The notes under the pieces were generated by a model. The model had not been told where the DNA came from. It saw only the letters and a list, made by a program, of their open reading frames with translations, and ran no database searches. Below, in pieces: positions 25,758 through 33,869 of a DNA stretch of 59,445 nt. Source of the DNA: Nocardia brasiliensis NBRC 14402. GTDB lineage: Bacteria; Actinomycetota; Actinomycetes; Mycobacteriales; Mycobacteriaceae. The translations under genes and the position numbers were made by a program. How positions within the stretch are numbered: position 1 is the stretch's first letter; each line of letters starts with the position of its first letter. The stretch lies in the NCBI RefSeq assembly GCF_000308475.2, contig NZ_BAFT02000047.1:1-59445 (forward strand), in the 5' to 3' direction.

Positions 25758-27036
25758 GTCCCGGTATCCCCTCGTGCAGCTCTTCCTGGTCGCGCCAGTC
25801 GTCGGGTAGCAGATGGTCCAGCACGTCGTCGACGCTGACCGCGCCGAGCAGATGGTTCTCGTCGTCCACCACCGGCCCGCAGACCAGGTTGTAGGTGGCG
25901 AAGTAGCGGGTCACCGCGGTCAGCGGGACGTCGGGCCGCAGCGGAGCCAGATCGGCGTCGAGAATGCCGCCGATCAGATGGGCCGGTGGTTCCCGCAGCA
26001 GCTGCTGGATATGCACTGAACCCAGGTATCTCCCGGTCGGGGTGGCGGTCGGCGGGCGGACCACGAACACCATCGAGGCCAGCGCGGGCGTCAGGTCCGG
26101 GTTGCGCACCCGGGCCAGCGCCTCGGCGACCGTGGTGGACGGGGTCAGAATCACCGGCTTGGGCGTCATCAGACCGCCAGCGCTGTACGGGGAATGCTCG
26201 AGCAGCCGGCGGACCGGTTCGGACTCCTCCGGGTCCATCAGCGCCAGCAGTGATTCGGCCTCGCCGACGGGCAGTTCGCCGAGCAGGTCGGCCGCGTCGT
26301 CGGGGTCCATCGCCTCCAGCACGTCGGCTGCTCGCCGCACCTCCAGCCGGCCGAGCAGGGCGACCTGCTCGTCGTCAGGGAGTTCCTGCACGACGTCGGC
26401 GAGGCGTTCGTCGTCCAGCGCGACGGCCACCTCCAGCCGTCGCTTCTCCGGCAGTTCGCGCAGCAGGTGCGCGACGTCGGCGGGCCGCATGCCCTCGAAC
26501 TGCTCGAGCAGCTGGGTGACGTCCTGGCCGGGCCTGCCGATCTCGTAGGGCGTCAGCCCGGCGACATGAATCCAGTCCACCACGTGCACGGTCCGGCGGC
26601 GGCCGAGCCTGCGATGCCCGCGCACCGCGACCCGATTCACCCGCCAGTCCCTGGTGCGGGTCAGTTCGATGCCGAGATCGACCACGAAGACGTCCACCCC
26701 GTGCAGGTCGGGCAGGTCGGGATCTTCCACGCGCACCGACGAATCCACGATCTGCGCGAGAGCGAGCAACTCGCCCGGGCGTTGATTGAACCGGCGCAGG
26801 CTCACCGTGCCCGTATTGAGCGTGACCACCCCCGGCTCGATCGCCGTGACCCGCAGCATGGGCACGAAAATGCGGCGCCGGGTTGGTAATTCGACGACGA
26901 GGCCGTGCACCCGGGGCTGCTGGCGGTCGTAGCGGATGGCCACGACGACGTCGCGGACCCGGCCGATAGACTCGCCGTCCGGCCCCAACACCACCAGGCC
27001 GGCCAGCCTGGCGACGTACACCCTGGTAGCTGCCAT
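25750..27036 (-). CDS. PRC-barrel/MgtE-N/CBS domain protein (soluble magnesium-sensor-like)
   Basis: 428 aa from the ATG at 27036. The frame stays open to 28929, but the extra part is antisense to three real genes and is rejected. Residues 1-170 hold two PRC-barrel-like repeats, about 175-285 the superhelical MgtE-N domain (LLEQFEGMRPADVAHLLRELP and MDPDDAADLLGELP), and about 295-415 two CBS domains ending VDDVLDHLLP. The membrane channel part of MgtE is absent, so this is a sensor-like soluble protein. The CorA magnesium channel gene lies 2 kb away. Rv1232c of M. tuberculosis has the same plan. Confidence 0.9.
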   Translation of the reverse strand: MAATRVYVARLAGLVVLGPDGESIGRVRDVVVAIRYDRQQPRVHGLVVELPTRRRIFVPMLRVTAIEPGVVTLNTGTVSLRRFNQRPGELLALAQIVDSSVRVEDPDLPDLHGVDVFVVDLGIELTRTRDWRVNRVAVRGHRRLGRRRTVHVVDWIHVAGLTPYEIGRPGQDVTQLLEQFEGMRPADVAHLLRELPEKRRLEVAVALDDERLADVVQELPDDEQVALLGRLEVRRAADVLEAMDPDDAADLLGELPVGEAESLLALMDPEESEPVRRLLEHSPYSAGGLMTPKPVILTPSTTVAEALARVRNPDLTPALASMVFVVRPPTATPTGRYLGSVHIQQLLREPPAHLIGGILDADLAPLRPDVPLTAVTRYFATYNLVCGPVVDDENHLLGAVSVDDVLDHLLPDDWRDQEELHEGIPGHE

Positions 27037-27087
27037 GCTTGCCAGGCTAGAGGTTCGCGGCCGGGTGACGTACCCGCGCCACGATCG

Positions 27088-28056
27088 ATGGGAGTGATCT
27101 TGAAGCCGCGCCGCTCGGTGCTCGCCTGTCCCGGCAGCAGCAAGAAAATGATCGACAAGGCCAAGGGGCTGCCCGTCGACGAGGTGTTTCTCGATCTGGA
27201 GGATGCCGTCGCGCCCGCCGCCAAGGCCGAGGCGCGCGCGAATATCGTGGCGGCGCTCAACGATTCCGACTGGGGCGCGCAACTGCGCGTGGTCCGGGTC
27301 AACGACTGGACGACTTCGTGGACCTACGCGGACGTGATCACGGTGGTCGAGGGGGCGGGCGCGCACCTGGACGCCATCCTGCTGCCCAAGGTCACCGACG
27401 CCGGTCAGGTCCGCGCCCTCGATCTGCTGCTCACCCAGCTGGAAAAGGTGTGCGGACTGGAACAGGGCCGGATCGGCATCGAGCCGCAGCTGGAGAACGC
27501 GCTCGGCCTGCGCAATATCGACGAGATCGCCACCGCGAGCCCGCGGGTGCAGGCGCTGGTGTTCGGTCCCGCCGACTTCATGGCCAGCCTCAACATGCGC
27601 ACCCTGGTGGTCGGCGAGCAGCCGGAGGGCTACGACACCGGCGACGCCTATCACCACATCCTGATGACCATCCTGCTCACCGCCCGCGCGCACGGGTTGC
27701 AGGCGATCGACGGCCCCTACCTGCAGATCCGCGACGTGGACGGATTCCGGCGGGCCGCCGGGCGCACCGCGGCGCTCGGATTCGACGGCAAGTGGGTGCT
27801 GCATCCCGGGCAGATCGCGGCCGCCAACGAGATCTTCAGCCCGCGCCAATCCGATTACGACCGGGCCGAACTGATCCTGGACGCGTACGCCTACCACACC
27901 TCGGCCGAGGGCGGCGCCCGCGGCGCGGTCATGCTCGGCGACGAGATGATCGACGAGGCGAGCGCGAAGATGGCCCGGGTGATCGCCGACAAGGGCCGGG
28001 CCGCGGCAATGACACGGACCACGCGTTTCAGTCCACCCGGAAACCGGGCGGAATAG
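27088..28056 (+). CDS. HpcH/HpaI-type lyase, CitE-like
   Basis: 322 aa from the ATG at 27088; a TTG at 27100 sits 5 nt after GGGAG and may be the true start. TIM-barrel lyase of the citrate lyase beta/malyl-CoA lyase superfamily: RRSVLACPGSSKKMIDKA, the metal-site EVFLDLEDAVAP, then LLPKV, GIEPQLENALGL and WVLHPGQIAAANE. Stand-alone CitE-like proteins act on CoA thioesters such as citramalyl-CoA or malyl-CoA. No citrate lyase alpha or gamma subunit is nearby, so citrate lyase activity is unlikely. Confidence 0.88.
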   Translation: MGVILKPRRSVLACPGSSKKMIDKAKGLPVDEVFLDLEDAVAPAAKAEARANIVAALNDSDWGAQLRVVRVNDWTTSWTYADVITVVEGAGAHLDAILLPKVTDAGQVRALDLLLTQLEKVCGLEQGRIGIEPQLENALGLRNIDEIATASPRVQALVFGPADFMASLNMRTLVVGEQPEGYDTGDAYHHILMTILLTARAHGLQAIDGPYLQIRDVDGFRRAAGRTAALGFDGKWVLHPGQIAAANEIFSPRQSDYDRAELILDAYAYHTSAEGGARGAVMLGDEMIDEASAKMARVIADKGRAAAMTRTTRFSPPGNRAE

Positions 28057-28068
28057 CAGAATAGAGAC

Positions 28069-28560
28069 ATGACGAATCCCTTGGGGAACTCGAATCGCGG
28101 ACGGCAGGGCCTGCCGACGCCGCCGTCCGGCTGGCCGGTCGGCTCCTATCCCACCTATGCCGAGGCCCAGAAGGCGGTCGATTTCCTCGCCGACGGACAG
28201 TTCCCGGTGCAGGACGTGACCATCGTCGGTGTCGATCTGATGCAGGTCGAGCGGGTGCTCTACCGGCTGACCTGGGGCAAGGTCATCGGCGGCGGGGTGG
28301 TGAGCGGGGCCTGGCTCGGCCTGTTCCTCGGTCTGCTGCTGAGCCTGTTCACCACCAACGGCGCGTTCGGCCCGCTGCTGGTCGGTCTGGTCGGCGGCAT
28401 CATCTTCGGTGTCATCTCCACCTCGATCCCGTACGCGGCGACCAAGGGGCAGCGCGACTTCGCCTCCACCATGCAGTTGGTGGCCGGACGCTACGACGTG
28501 CTGTGCGACCCGAAGTCGGCCGAGCAGGCGCGGGACATGCTGGCGCGGCTGGCCATCTGA
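28069..28560 (+). CDS. General stress protein 17M-like membrane protein
   Basis: 163 aa. After an N-terminal Pro/Gly segment, GSYPTYAEAQKAVDFLADGQFPVQDVTIVG is the GSP17M-like a/b module. Two hydrophobic glycine-zipper helices (about 72-97 and 102-122) follow, then a short tail with YDVLCDP. The M. tuberculosis equivalent is Rv1234. The role is unclear; the glycine-rich helices suggest membrane insertion. It lies 12 bp after the CitE-like gene and 3 bp before the next gene, so these are one operon. Confidence 0.86.
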   Translation: MTNPLGNSNRGRQGLPTPPSGWPVGSYPTYAEAQKAVDFLADGQFPVQDVTIVGVDLMQVERVLYRLTWGKVIGGGVVSGAWLGLFLGLLLSLFTTNGAFGPLLVGLVGGIIFGVISTSIPYAATKGQRDFASTMQLVAGRYDVLCDPKSAEQARDMLARLAI

Positions 28561-28563
28561 CGC

Positions 28564-29145
28564 ATGGGTGTGGTGGAGACGGTCCGCACCGGTGTGCTGG
28601 ACCATTTCGGTGTGGCGGCGACCGGCGTCGATTCGGCGTCGGTGACGTTCCTGGGGTTGGAGCCGATCGAGATCCTGCGGATCGTCGGCGACGATGTGGT
28701 GCACTACGCGACGGTGGGCGGGTCTCGTCATCCGATGACCGATCCCGCTGCGCTGCTTGCCGATCCGGTGCGCGGGCCCCGGGCCGAACTGGTGCTCACC
28801 TTGCGGGCGGGTGCCGGGGCGGCCTCGGGTCTGGCGAAGACGCTCGGCGTGCTCGCCGCCGCGCCCGCGGTGGAAGGCGTTGTGCTGCAAGCGGACGCGC
28901 TGATGGACCTGGGTGAACCGATGTGGCACAACGCGCCGTTCACCGCGGTTCTTCTGGGCGACAGCGGGATTCCCGAGGTGGTGCTGCCCGAGCCCGCGGA
29001 GCCGGTTCGCTATTTCGCGGTCACCCCCGTGACGGCCACCGAGGCGGCCTGGGTGCGCGTGCGCGGCGCACAGGCGCTGCGCGAGGCGTGGGCCGAGGCG
29101 GGTATCGATGTGCGCGACCCCGGCCGCGGCGCGGCGAGCCTCTAG
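28564..29145 (+). CDS. Suppressor-of-fused (SUFU) domain protein
   Basis: 193 aa. A SUFU-like fold: residues 1-100 contain a GLEPIEILRIVGDDVVHYATVGGSRHPM core and the conserved RAELVLTLRAG strand. The C-terminal half has AVLLGDSGIPEVVLPEP and VRYFAVTPVTATEAAWVRVRGAQAL. Bacterial SUFU proteins have no agreed function; some are proposed immunity proteins. It starts 3 bp after the stress-protein gene and ends 18 bp before the convergent corA stop. Confidence 0.8.
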   Translation: MGVVETVRTGVLDHFGVAATGVDSASVTFLGLEPIEILRIVGDDVVHYATVGGSRHPMTDPAALLADPVRGPRAELVLTLRAGAGAASGLAKTLGVLAAAPAVEGVVLQADALMDLGEPMWHNAPFTAVLLGDSGIPEVVLPEPAEPVRYFAVTPVTATEAAWVRVRGAQALREAWAEAGIDVRDPGRGAASL

Positions 29146-29163
29146 CCACCGCGCAGTTCGTGC

Positions 29164-30240
29164 TCAGAGCCAGTTGTTGCGGTGGAAGGTGAGGTAGAGC
29201 CCGCCGCAGATGCCCAGCGTGACCACGATGACGAGCCAGAAGCCCCAGCTCGCTTCCAGTCCGGGCATGTGCGTGAAGTTCATGCCGTAGATGCCCGCGA
29301 TCATCGTCGGCACCGCCGCGATCGCGACCCAGGCCGAAATCTTGCGCATATCGGTGTTCTGCTGCACGCCGACCTTCGCCAGCGCGGCACTGATCAGCGC
29401 GCTGAGCGCCTCGTCGAAATCGGTGATCCGCTCGGCCACCCCGGCGTGGTGATCGGCCACATCACGCATGTAGCGCCGAATCTCCTTGGGCAGCGGGATC
29501 TCCGGCTTGTGCCCGAGCAACTGCAGCGGGATCGCGAGCGGGTTCACCGCCCGGCGTAGCTCGACCACCTCCCGCTTGAGCTGGTAGATCGATTCGATCG
29601 CGACCCGGTTGCCGGGTGTGAAGACCTCTTCCTCCATCGCGTCGATATCGAGCTCGATCGATTGCGTCACCTCGATATACGAATCCACCACGTGGTCGGC
29701 GATCGCGTGCAGCACCGCGCCGGTGCCCAGCATCAGCTTGGCCGGATCGGCCTCCAATTCCTTACGCAGCGTGGCGAGTTCGGAATGTTCGCCGTGCCGG
29801 ACCGTCACCACGAAGTCGGGTGCGACGAAGACCATGATCTCGCCGGTCTCCACGATCTCGCTGACACTGTGCAATTCGTGCTCGACGTAGGCGACCGTGC
29901 GCATCACCAGGATCAGGGTGTCGTCGTAGCGTTCCAGTTTCGGGCGCTGATGCGCCGAGACCGCGTCCTCGGCGGCCAGCGCGTGCAGCTCGAAAGCCTC
30001 GGCGATATCGGCCATCTGGGCCTCGTCCGGATCGCGCACGCCCACCCAGACGAAACCCGCGCCGCGGTTGCGCACCTCGGCCAGCGCGTCGCGATGGGTG
30101 AATCGGCCGGGGAGCCGGCGACCTTCGACATAGACGCCGCAGTCGACGATGGCCCGCGCGGTCGGAATCGGGATGCGCGGCAGCTTGCGCTCCGCGCGAC
30201 CGGAACCGCGGAAGGACGGAAGCGGCGGAATGGACGGCAC
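29164..30240 (-). CDS. corA: CorA-type magnesium/cobalt channel
   Basis: 358 aa with a GTG start at 30240; codons upstream overlap the divergent PHP gene and are rejected. The large cytoplasmic funnel (about 30-290) includes FVWVGVRDPDEAQM and the RPKLERYDD motif. Two membrane helices follow, with the pore signature YGMNF (GMN 319-321) and a positively charged FHRNNWL end. The MgtE-N/CBS sensor gene nearby makes a shared role in magnesium homeostasis plausible. M. tuberculosis corA (Rv1239c) is in the same region. Confidence 0.94.
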   Translation of the reverse strand: MPSIPPLPSFRGSGRAERKLPRIPIPTARAIVDCGVYVEGRRLPGRFTHRDALAEVRNRGAGFVWVGVRDPDEAQMADIAEAFELHALAAEDAVSAHQRPKLERYDDTLILVMRTVAYVEHELHSVSEIVETGEIMVFVAPDFVVTVRHGEHSELATLRKELEADPAKLMLGTGAVLHAIADHVVDSYIEVTQSIELDIDAMEEEVFTPGNRVAIESIYQLKREVVELRRAVNPLAIPLQLLGHKPEIPLPKEIRRYMRDVADHHAGVAERITDFDEALSALISAALAKVGVQQNTDMRKISAWVAIAAVPTMIAGIYGMNFTHMPGLEASWGFWLVIVVTLGICGGLYLTFHRNNWL

Positions 30241-30304
30241 ATCGGCGATGCTACGTCGCCTGCGGCGTGCGGGGCCGGTCGGCGGCACTGTAAGACTGGA
30301 GGGC

Positions 30305-31159
30305 GTGCGCATCGACCTGCATACCCATTCGACCGCGTCCGACGGCACCGACTCTCCGGCCGAACTGGTCCGGAACGCGGCCGCCGCCGGCCTGGACGTC
30401 CTCGCGATCACCGACCACGACACCACGGCGGGCTGGGCCGAAGCGGTCGACGCGCTACCGAAGGGGCTCACGCTGGTTCGGGGCATGGAGATGTCGTGCA
30501 TCGGGCTCGGCGAGGACGGTTGGCCGGTGCCGGTGCACCTGCTGGCCTACCTGTTCGATCCGGCCGATCGCTGTTTCGCCGAGGAGCGCGAACGGTTACG
30601 CGGCGAGCGGGTCGAGCGGGTGCGCGCGATGGCCGACCGCATGGTTGCCGACGGTTTGCCGATTGATCCCGACGCGGTGCTCGCCTCGGCGGGTCCGTCG
30701 GCGGGTCGCCCGCATCTGGCCCGGGCGCTGGTCGCGGCGGGCGTGGTGCCCAGCGTGGACGCGGCGTTCGAGGAGCTGCTCGCGCCGCACGGTCCCTACT
30801 ACGCCGAAAAGGCCGACACGCCGTTGGCCCGGGCGGTCGAGATGATCGCCGCCGCGGGCGGGGTGAGCGTGCTCGCGCACGCGCGGGCCCGCAAGCGCGG
30901 CCGGATGCTGGCACTGGACGCCATCCGGGAACTCGCCCCGCTCGGGCTCGGCGGGCTCGAGGTGGACCACATCGACCATTCGGCTGCCGACCGGGCGATC
31001 CTCGGCGACCTCGCCGCCGAACTCGGCCTGCTGACCACGGGCTCGTCGGACTATCACGGCGCGAACAAGACCATCCGGCTCGGCGAGTTCACCACCGATC
31101 CCGAGCAGCTGGAGCTGATCGTGGGCAAGGCCACCGGCGTGCCGGTGATCGCCTCGTGA
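30305..31159 (+). CDS. PHP-domain phosphoesterase
   Basis: 284 aa with GTG start. The PHP metal motifs are complete: DLHTHSTASDG (4-14), the AITDHDTTAG loop, the GMEMSC segment, HLLAYLF, SVLAHARA and a final GSSDYHG. Stand-alone proteins of this type act on 3',5'-bisnucleotides or short RNA 5' ends (RNase AM/TrpH family). Its start is divergent from corA by 64 bp, and it overlaps the next small membrane gene by GTGA. Confidence 0.9.
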   Translation: MRIDLHTHSTASDGTDSPAELVRNAAAAGLDVLAITDHDTTAGWAEAVDALPKGLTLVRGMEMSCIGLGEDGWPVPVHLLAYLFDPADRCFAEERERLRGERVERVRAMADRMVADGLPIDPDAVLASAGPSAGRPHLARALVAAGVVPSVDAAFEELLAPHGPYYAEKADTPLARAVEMIAAAGGVSVLAHARARKRGRMLALDAIRELAPLGLGGLEVDHIDHSAADRAILGDLAAELGLLTTGSSDYHGANKTIRLGEFTTDPEQLELIVGKATGVPVIAS

Positions 31160-31422
31160 AGGTGTGGCGCGGGCTCAGCGGCCTCGTGGCCGCGGGCACC
31201 TTCGCACTGATGCTCGTCGTCGTCGGTACCGCGGTCATCGCGGCCCGGCGCGACTTTCCCGGTCCCGGCGCCGAATCGGTCACCTGGCATGTGGCGGCGA
31301 CGGTGATTGCCCTTGCGGCACAAATTTATTCGGATAAGCGTCGGGGTTTGGCCGCATTTTCTGGATCAGCGGTTGTTTTCGTTGCGGCTGGATTGCTGCT
31401 TTGGACACAATGGTGGAGTTGA
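31156..31422 (+). CDS. Small two/three-span membrane protein
   Basis: 88 aa, GTG start overlapping the PHP stop by 4 bp. Hydrophobic segments at about 7-30, 45-57 and 67-84. Not recognised. The last 100 bp are clearly more AT-rich than the neighbours (TTTATTCGGATAAG and TTTTCTGG words), so the gene end and following gap may be a recent join. Translational coupling to the PHP enzyme suggests a functional link. Confidence 0.65.
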   Translation: MKVWRGLSGLVAAGTFALMLVVVGTAVIAARRDFPGPGAESVTWHVAATVIALAAQIYSDKRRGLAAFSGSAVVFVAAGLLLWTQWWS

Positions 31423-31473
31423 AATTGCGGTAATGGTTGCGGCTTCGTGAATTGTGGCCGAATATTTCTCATT

Positions 31474-33273
31474 GTGACGCAACTCGAGACGGACGTACTG
31501 GTTCTGGGTGGAGGTCCCGCCGGAACCTGGGCCGCCGTCTCCGCCGCGGCGAACGGCGCGCGAGTAGTACTCGCCGACAAAGCGCGATGCGGCACCAGCG
31601 GACCGACCGCGCACGGCACCACCTCGCTGTGGAACATTCCGCCCGGACCGGCCCGCGACGAAGCCGTCGACCGCGGTTACGCCCACGGTGGCGGGCTCGG
31701 CGACCCGGCGTGGATGCACCGGGTGCTGGACGAGACCCACCACCGCGTCGAGCAATTGGCCGGTTGGGGATATCGCTTTCCCGGCCCGGACCCCGGCTCC
31801 GCGCTGCGGGTCTACCTGGACGGTGCGAGTTATCTGCGCCGGATGCGGCGCAGCGTGCTCGCCGCGGGCGTGCGCGTGCTCGATCACCATCCGGCGCTGC
31901 AACTGCTCGTCGACCGGGAGGGCCGGGTCGCGGGCGCGGCCGGGGTGCGGCAGCTCGATCAATATCGGACGTGGACCGTGCGCGCCGGCGCCGTGGTGGT
32001 GGCGACCGGCGGGTGCGCGTTCCTGTCCGGCGGCGCGGGCACCGATGTCGACACCGGTGACGGTCTGCTGTTCGCGGCGGAGGCGGGCGCCGAACTCTCC
32101 GGCATGGAGTTCTCCAGCGCGTACGGCTTGGTGCCCGCGCCGCAGGCGCCGCTGCCCGCCGGGGCGGTGCATTCCAGTGGTCTCGCACTGCATTTCGCCA
32201 CCTATTACGACGAGTCGGGGGCGGTCCTGGAGGGCCATCGCGCCGCCGCCTTCGCCGCGATCGCCGACGGCAGGCGCGTGTTCGCGGCGCTCGACGAAGT
32301 GCCCGCGCTGCTGCGCGGCGGGCTCGCGAAACTGGGCCTGGTCGATCACGCCGGACGGGTGCCGCTGCGGGCCGTGCTGGAGGGCACCGTGCGCGGCACC
32401 GGCGGGCTCCGGATCACCGGCCACGACTGCGCGACCACGGTCGACGGACTGTTCGCCGCGGGCGACGTGACCACGCGGGAACCGATCACCGGCGCGGTGA
32501 GCGGGTTCGGTGGGCAGGGCGGTGCGTGGGCGATCGCCTCCGGGGTGTGGGCCGGTGCGGGCGCGGCCGCGTACGCGCGTACGGCCGAACGCGACGCCCC
32601 GGTCCTCGAGGTCCCGGGCGCCGGGCTCAACGCCGTGGCACGGATCGATCCGCGCGCGGTCGTCGGCCTCGTCCAGGAGCACACGCTGCCGCTGCGACGC
32701 AGCTACTGGCGCAGCGGCAGCAGCCTGCGCGACAGCATCGGCGAACTCGACTCGATGTGGCCCGGCGCCGAATTCGACCTGGGTGGCACCGGCCTGGACC
32801 GGCTGCGCGCCCGCCAGGCAGCAGCCCTGCTCGCGGTCGCCCGCTGGACCAAATACAGCGCCCTCGCCCGCACCGAAACCCGCGGTATGCACCGCCGCAC
32901 AGACCATCCCGGTGCCGAGGCGGACTGGCGGGTTCGTCTGACGTCCGGCGGCCTGGACACAGTCTGGGTCCGTCCCCACCCACCCGAGCCCGAACCATCG
33001 ACTGCGCACGGTCCTGTGCCGTCCACTGCGCACGCGCCCGCAGCGTCCGCCGCGCCTGAGCCGGTCTCGGTACCCTCCCCGCGCGAGCCCCGCACTTGGA
33101 GCAGACGGAACGTCGCCGTCATCAGCACGCAGGACGACGGCATGGTCCTGGCCCACCCCCGCGAGCCCGGCATGCTCACCGCCCGCTCCGCGGCCATCCC
33201 AGATGCCCCGGAGATCGTCCCCGAGCCCGCGCCCACACCGGTCGCAGCAAAGCTGACGTCACCGTCCCGCTGA
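31474..33273 (+). CDS. FAD-dependent fumarate-reductase/succinate-dehydrogenase-like flavoprotein
   Basis: 599 aa from a GTG at 31474 (another GTG at 31447 would add nine residues; neither has a good ribosome-binding site). VLVLGGGPAGTWAA binds FAD, CGTSGPTAHGTTSLWN and GAVVVATGGCAFLSGG belong to the FRD/SDH flavoprotein fold, and LFAAGDVTTREPITGAVSGFGGQG is the second FAD motif. A capping domain and helical region (to about 490) follow. The C-terminus (about 500-599) is a disordered Pro/Ala/Ser tail with STAH repeated. No iron-sulfur or membrane-anchor partner is adjacent, so the electron partner is unknown. Confidence 0.82.
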   Translation: MTQLETDVLVLGGGPAGTWAAVSAAANGARVVLADKARCGTSGPTAHGTTSLWNIPPGPARDEAVDRGYAHGGGLGDPAWMHRVLDETHHRVEQLAGWGYRFPGPDPGSALRVYLDGASYLRRMRRSVLAAGVRVLDHHPALQLLVDREGRVAGAAGVRQLDQYRTWTVRAGAVVVATGGCAFLSGGAGTDVDTGDGLLFAAEAGAELSGMEFSSAYGLVPAPQAPLPAGAVHSSGLALHFATYYDESGAVLEGHRAAAFAAIADGRRVFAALDEVPALLRGGLAKLGLVDHAGRVPLRAVLEGTVRGTGGLRITGHDCATTVDGLFAAGDVTTREPITGAVSGFGGQGGAWAIASGVWAGAGAAAYARTAERDAPVLEVPGAGLNAVARIDPRAVVGLVQEHTLPLRRSYWRSGSSLRDSIGELDSMWPGAEFDLGGTGLDRLRARQAAALLAVARWTKYSALARTETRGMHRRTDHPGAEADWRVRLTSGGLDTVWVRPHPPEPEPSTAHGPVPSTAHAPAASAAPEPVSVPSPREPRTWSRRNVAVISTQDDGMVLAHPREPGMLTARSAAIPDAPEIVPEPAPTPVAAKLTSPSR

Positions 33274-33869
33274 GATCCCCGCCCCGGCAACACCTCCGCT
33301 GCGGCCAGCGCCGGCCCCGCGTCTAGCGCCGGACCTGCGGCCAGCGCCGGGCACGCTGCGGTCAGCACCGCACGGGCGCGACGCGGGGTCTCCAATGACG
33401 CGCTCACACCGGTCGACCTGGCCGGGTTGGGACAACTCACCGGTTGGGCGCGGGGAGGTGCGAGTTTTCGCTTACGGCTCGGTAATTCCGGGCCGCTAGC
33501 CTGGAGACAGGCGCGCGACACGACGCAGACCCGACCGGTTTGGCAAGTCGCGGATCATGCTGGCAGAATGTGTCGGATTCCTTACCCAAGCCACCGCCGG
33601 GTACTGGGATTACGGAGATCTCCGCCTCGCGACGCACCGTCGTGACCCGAGGATCACGCCGCATGTTCTGTCCGGACCCACCCGTCCGGCTCTCGCTCCG
33701 CGGATCAGTGCCGCGCCACGTCAGCGAAATCGGCAACGAGTTTTCGTGACTCGCCGATCGCCGCGAAACGTACCGGTCAGCGCACTCGATGAGCGAAATG
33801 AATCCCTAATACCTATATACCCGGCGGTAACCGTCCACCGGTTTGTCCGATCCGAGCAGGAGTGAAATC
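33274..33869 (+). other. Gene-free 596-bp region before the malic enzyme gene
   Basis: The frames that open here show no domain, no good ribosome-binding site and no consistent codon bias. The first 90 bp carry a GC-rich near-duplication (GCGGCCAGCGCCGG twice). From about 33750 the sequence becomes AT-richer, with TAATACCTATATACC (33809-33823) as a possible promoter -10 region, then AGGAG as ribosome-binding site. I see no recognisable riboswitch. Confidence 0.5.

Noticed and set aside
27037..28929. Open minus-strand extension making the MgtE-N/CBS protein over 1,000 aa
   Set aside because: It is antisense to the CitE-like, stress-protein and SUFU genes, has no domain, and the ATG at 27036 gives the known protein start.
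33437..33736. 99-codon minus-strand frame before the malic enzyme gene
   Set aside because: No ribosome-binding site, no domain, contains promoter-like AT-rich sequence.
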